A program made the translations under genes and the position numbers. The notes beneath the pieces are model-generated. The model was not told the DNA's origin, did not search any database, and was given only the letters and a program-made list of their open reading frames with translations. A DNA stretch of 31,516 nt from Acrasis kona (taxonomy: Eukaryota; Heterolobosea; Eutetramitea; Acrasida; Acrasidae): contig JAOPGA020001523.1 of assembly GCA_026419775.2 (NCBI GenBank), positions 1 through 31,516 of the forward strand, read 5' to 3'. This document shows positions 29,018 to 31,516 of this stretch, piece after piece (the stretch's first letter is position 1; the number at the start of each line of letters is the position of its first letter).

Positions 29018-31516
29018 ATGCTAAATAGTTTGGACGCATCATCCACGGATGACAGTTCTGCCAGCATGGTTAGAATTTCTCAACCAAAGGATGCGGTTGA
29101 TGTCAAGTTTAGAGGAGCGCAACTCTTGACTTCAGCCGCAGAGAGAAGTGAAGACTGTTGTGCGCAAGGAAAATACACCATGGATTTTCTCGATAAAACG
29201 TACGAGGAGGAATTCTTGCAAGAGTTCTATGGAAAAAAAATGTACGTAGGCTTATTTAAACAACTCAAATTTATTACTACAGGATGCGATTGCGAGTAGC
29301 TCTGTTTTTCGCTTCTATAGTTTGGCTATCACACTTATATACCGTATTCTCTTCCAACAACTACATCGTCGAAATACTTTTAAACGTTGTACCAGACGTT
29401 ATATCTTGGATGATATTCATACTATTATTTTTCGAGCGAATACGGAAGAAAAGAAGGCTTGTGGAATTCTTCGTGATAGTATTCATAGCGGCATTCAACG
29501 CAGCATGCTATGCTGACGCAGCGCTATGGTCCAAAAACTCAACATCAATCACCTATTTATTTTCGGACACAATTTTCATTATTGGAATACCATTCTTCAC
29601 CCAGCTAAATAACAGGAGCATGATGGCGATTACATCTGGTTGCATTAATGTGCTGCTATATGTTTTCATCACACTGCCGATAGTAATTCCTACCATAGCT
29701 AGCTCACCCAATGTATCAGCTTCTCCAGTACTCACGCAAACTATAGTACAGTTCTTTCAAGTCATCGTAGTTCAAGTTCTTGGAATATCTCAGAGCATTC
29801 TAACAGAGCGGTTTTCTCGCAAAAATTTCATGCTGAATAAAAAGCTAGCCATTCAACAAGGAAATATAGAGGTAGAAAACAACCGTAGTCGGATGCTATT
29901 GGAAAATATTATTCCCACTTTTTTTGTAGACAGACTCCTTAATAGAGGTATCCAGTCATTCAACTACGAAACTATCGATGAAATACGGGACATGTATGTT
30001 GACCAACCGCTGTACGAATATTACAATTCTGCTACGGTTTTATTTAGTGATATTGCTGGTTTTACATCATGGAGCTCTCAACAAGAAGCAAAAGATATTG
30101 TATTCATGTTGAACGAACAATTTACGTGCTTTGATGATTGTTGTAAGACTCTTTGTTTGGAAAAAGTTAAAACTATAGGAGATGCTTATTTTTGTATCGG
30201 CGGTAAGTGTTGTTTTTTCGCTTGTATTTTAATTTTTGGAAAGGACTTCATGGAACAGATCAAACTATACAAGTTGTCGAGATGGCTTATCGGATGTTGA
30301 AAGGTGTGAACATGCTAAATGCAAAATATAGTTGGAATTTTAAAATTAGAGTGGGAGTAGAGATGGGGGCCATAAGAGCTGTTGTAATGGGGCTGACAAG
30401 CTTGACATTTGACTGTTTTGGGCCGGCTGTGGAGGGTGCCAAAATTATGGAGAGTTGTGGTCATCCAAATAGTGTACATGTCTCAGATGCAGTAAATGAA
30501 AAAACAAACAGCATTTATGAATATATGAGATATGACCATAAGGTGAAAAAGTATGCTAATTACACTGGCTACTTGTTACAGGGCATCCATAATACAAAAG
30601 AACACGAATTGATTTTTTGTAAAGAAACACCGGTGGAGGAGGCGATTCAAATACAAATTGATGAGACTATTGAAAAAAGTGATAACAAAGACAATAAAAG
30701 TCAAGATACTTCTTTGATTGTAATCAAAAAGAAGGATTACCGGCTAAATAAAGTATTTGTGCTGTTTCATTCTTTTCACCAAAACCTTGAGGTGCTGAAG
30801 TTTGCATACCACGAAGTGAGGTCTAATCATCAAGTGATCAGTTCTCTTCAAATTGTTACATTGATACTTACTGTATCCGGGTTGTGTTCTATACCTTCAT
30901 TTGCGACCAGTACATCTGCTTATTTCTTTTATTCGTTGATTGGGATATTTTTGCCATTGAATATTGTATTTTGTACTGGAATTTTCAACAGAAAAGGGTT
31001 TCATTGGTTTTTTGTTGTTGCTTTTGTAATATTGATTATTTGTTATCCTATTGCTGCTTGTCTTGACATCCATGTATCAAGGACAAATACTGCAGCCATT
31101 ACTATTATTATAACAGTTATTATAATTAACATGCAACCTCTCACTCCTTTTATACTGAAAATTCCTTTATCTATTCTTGTCCCATTAGTCAGNNTTTTGG
31201 TGAGGTTTTTTTATTTACAGTTGGTTTGATTTGAATGAAATTGTACAATCTGCAGTGATTGTCATTTTGCAAACTGTGAGCTCCTACTTTTCTGCACGTG
31301 CTCTTTATGAATCGTTTGTTGTACATCAATCAATCACTCAAAGTATTGATGATAGTCACACATCACAAGAAAGAAATAATAATGTTCTGAAGAGCTCACT
31401 ACCAGATAATGTGATTGAAAGGCTCAAACAAGACGGAACCTCTGTTCATGACCACATACAGAACGGGGGCGTATGTTTATGAACTAGATAGATTCGGAGA
31501 ACTTTACAATAAGGAT
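29018..31516 (+). CDS. membrane adenylyl cyclase with two membrane/catalytic modules, truncated by the window
   Basis: Exons 29018-29241, 29283-30202, 30244 to about 31190, and 31221 onward; the first two introns are 41 nt each. A cytosolic start of about 75 residues is followed by six helices (about 78-245) and a class III cyclase domain C1. C1 has VLFSDIAGFT (metal Asp331), KVKTIGDAY (Lys371, second metal Asp375) and FDCFG (Asp438). The Lys/Asp pair is the ATP-specifying one, so adenylyl rather than guanylyl. The transition-state Asn and Arg positions are Glu445 and Ile449 (GPAVEGAKIM). A second helix bundle follows (from SSLQIVTLILTVSGLC), then LKSSLPDNVIERLK, which repeats the linker before C1, so a second catalytic domain should start right of the window. 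Two N at 31193-31194 obscure the third intron. With four instead of five G at 31465-31469 the frame stays open to the end. Confidence 0.8.

Noticed and set aside
1-31516. tRNA, rRNA or CRISPR-like arrays
   Set aside because: No T-arm GTTCRA context outside coding sequence, no rRNA-like blocks, and no regularly spaced repeats were found by eye on either strand.

Overview
The window is nuclear DNA of a unicellular eukaryote, most likely a heterolobosean amoeba (Naegleria/Acrasis-like). The reasons are: genes interrupted by very short GT-AG introns (34-45 nt), a plant-style PLS-DYW pentatricopeptide protein (a C-to-U RNA-editing factor type known from land plants and a few protists, heteroloboseans among them), membrane adenylyl cyclase, PLK4, FEN1, P-type ATPase, and several secreted proteins typical of a phagotroph. 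The assignment is inference; no rRNA or organelle gene is present to confirm it.

Layout. 1-1591: gene-poor left edge with the zinc-ribbon end of a decayed piggyBac-like transposase. 1592-2854: acyl-CoA delta-9 desaturase fused to cytochrome b5. 2855-4220: degraded coding fragments and a tiny retroposon tail with a 12-bp target-site duplication. 4221-5051: histidine phosphatase, converging on a minus-strand PPR-DYW gene (5404-8805). A small F-box-like gene (8984-9337) faces it head to head. 9934-11563: two secreted proteins (six-Cys peptide and GH16 glycosidase). 11718-15913: SWIM zinc-finger protein and FEN1. 15950-18776: one open frame joining an SMP lipid-transfer domain to the C-terminal two thirds of a P2C-type ATPase. 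18893-19137: a previously unlisted 61-aa secreted protein with one intron. 19550-21525: six-TM protein and RNase T2. 21703-25024 (minus): a six-exon, about 20-TM protein of the NEF1 (No Exine Formation 1) family. 25464-27507: PLK4-like kinase in six exons. 27725-28819: secreted beta-propeller-like protein with a GPI-type tail. 29018 to the right edge: adenylyl cyclase with two membrane/catalytic modules, cut by the window.

The genes are housekeeping and environmental-interface functions rather than one operon-like pathway. Spacing is tight (36 bp between FEN1 and the next start), several stop codons overlap the AATAAA polyadenylation signal, and TATA boxes sit about 45 nt before some start codons. 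At least six reading-frame breaks in otherwise healthy genes fall on or beside homopolymer runs, so base-call length errors should be suspected before pseudogenes are declared.

The observations most worth a second look are the SMP/P-type ATPase chimera, the NEF1 homologue in a non-plant, the DYW editing factor, the adenylyl cyclase with an incomplete first catalytic site, and the small secreted gene whose inferred intron carries two perfect palindromes.
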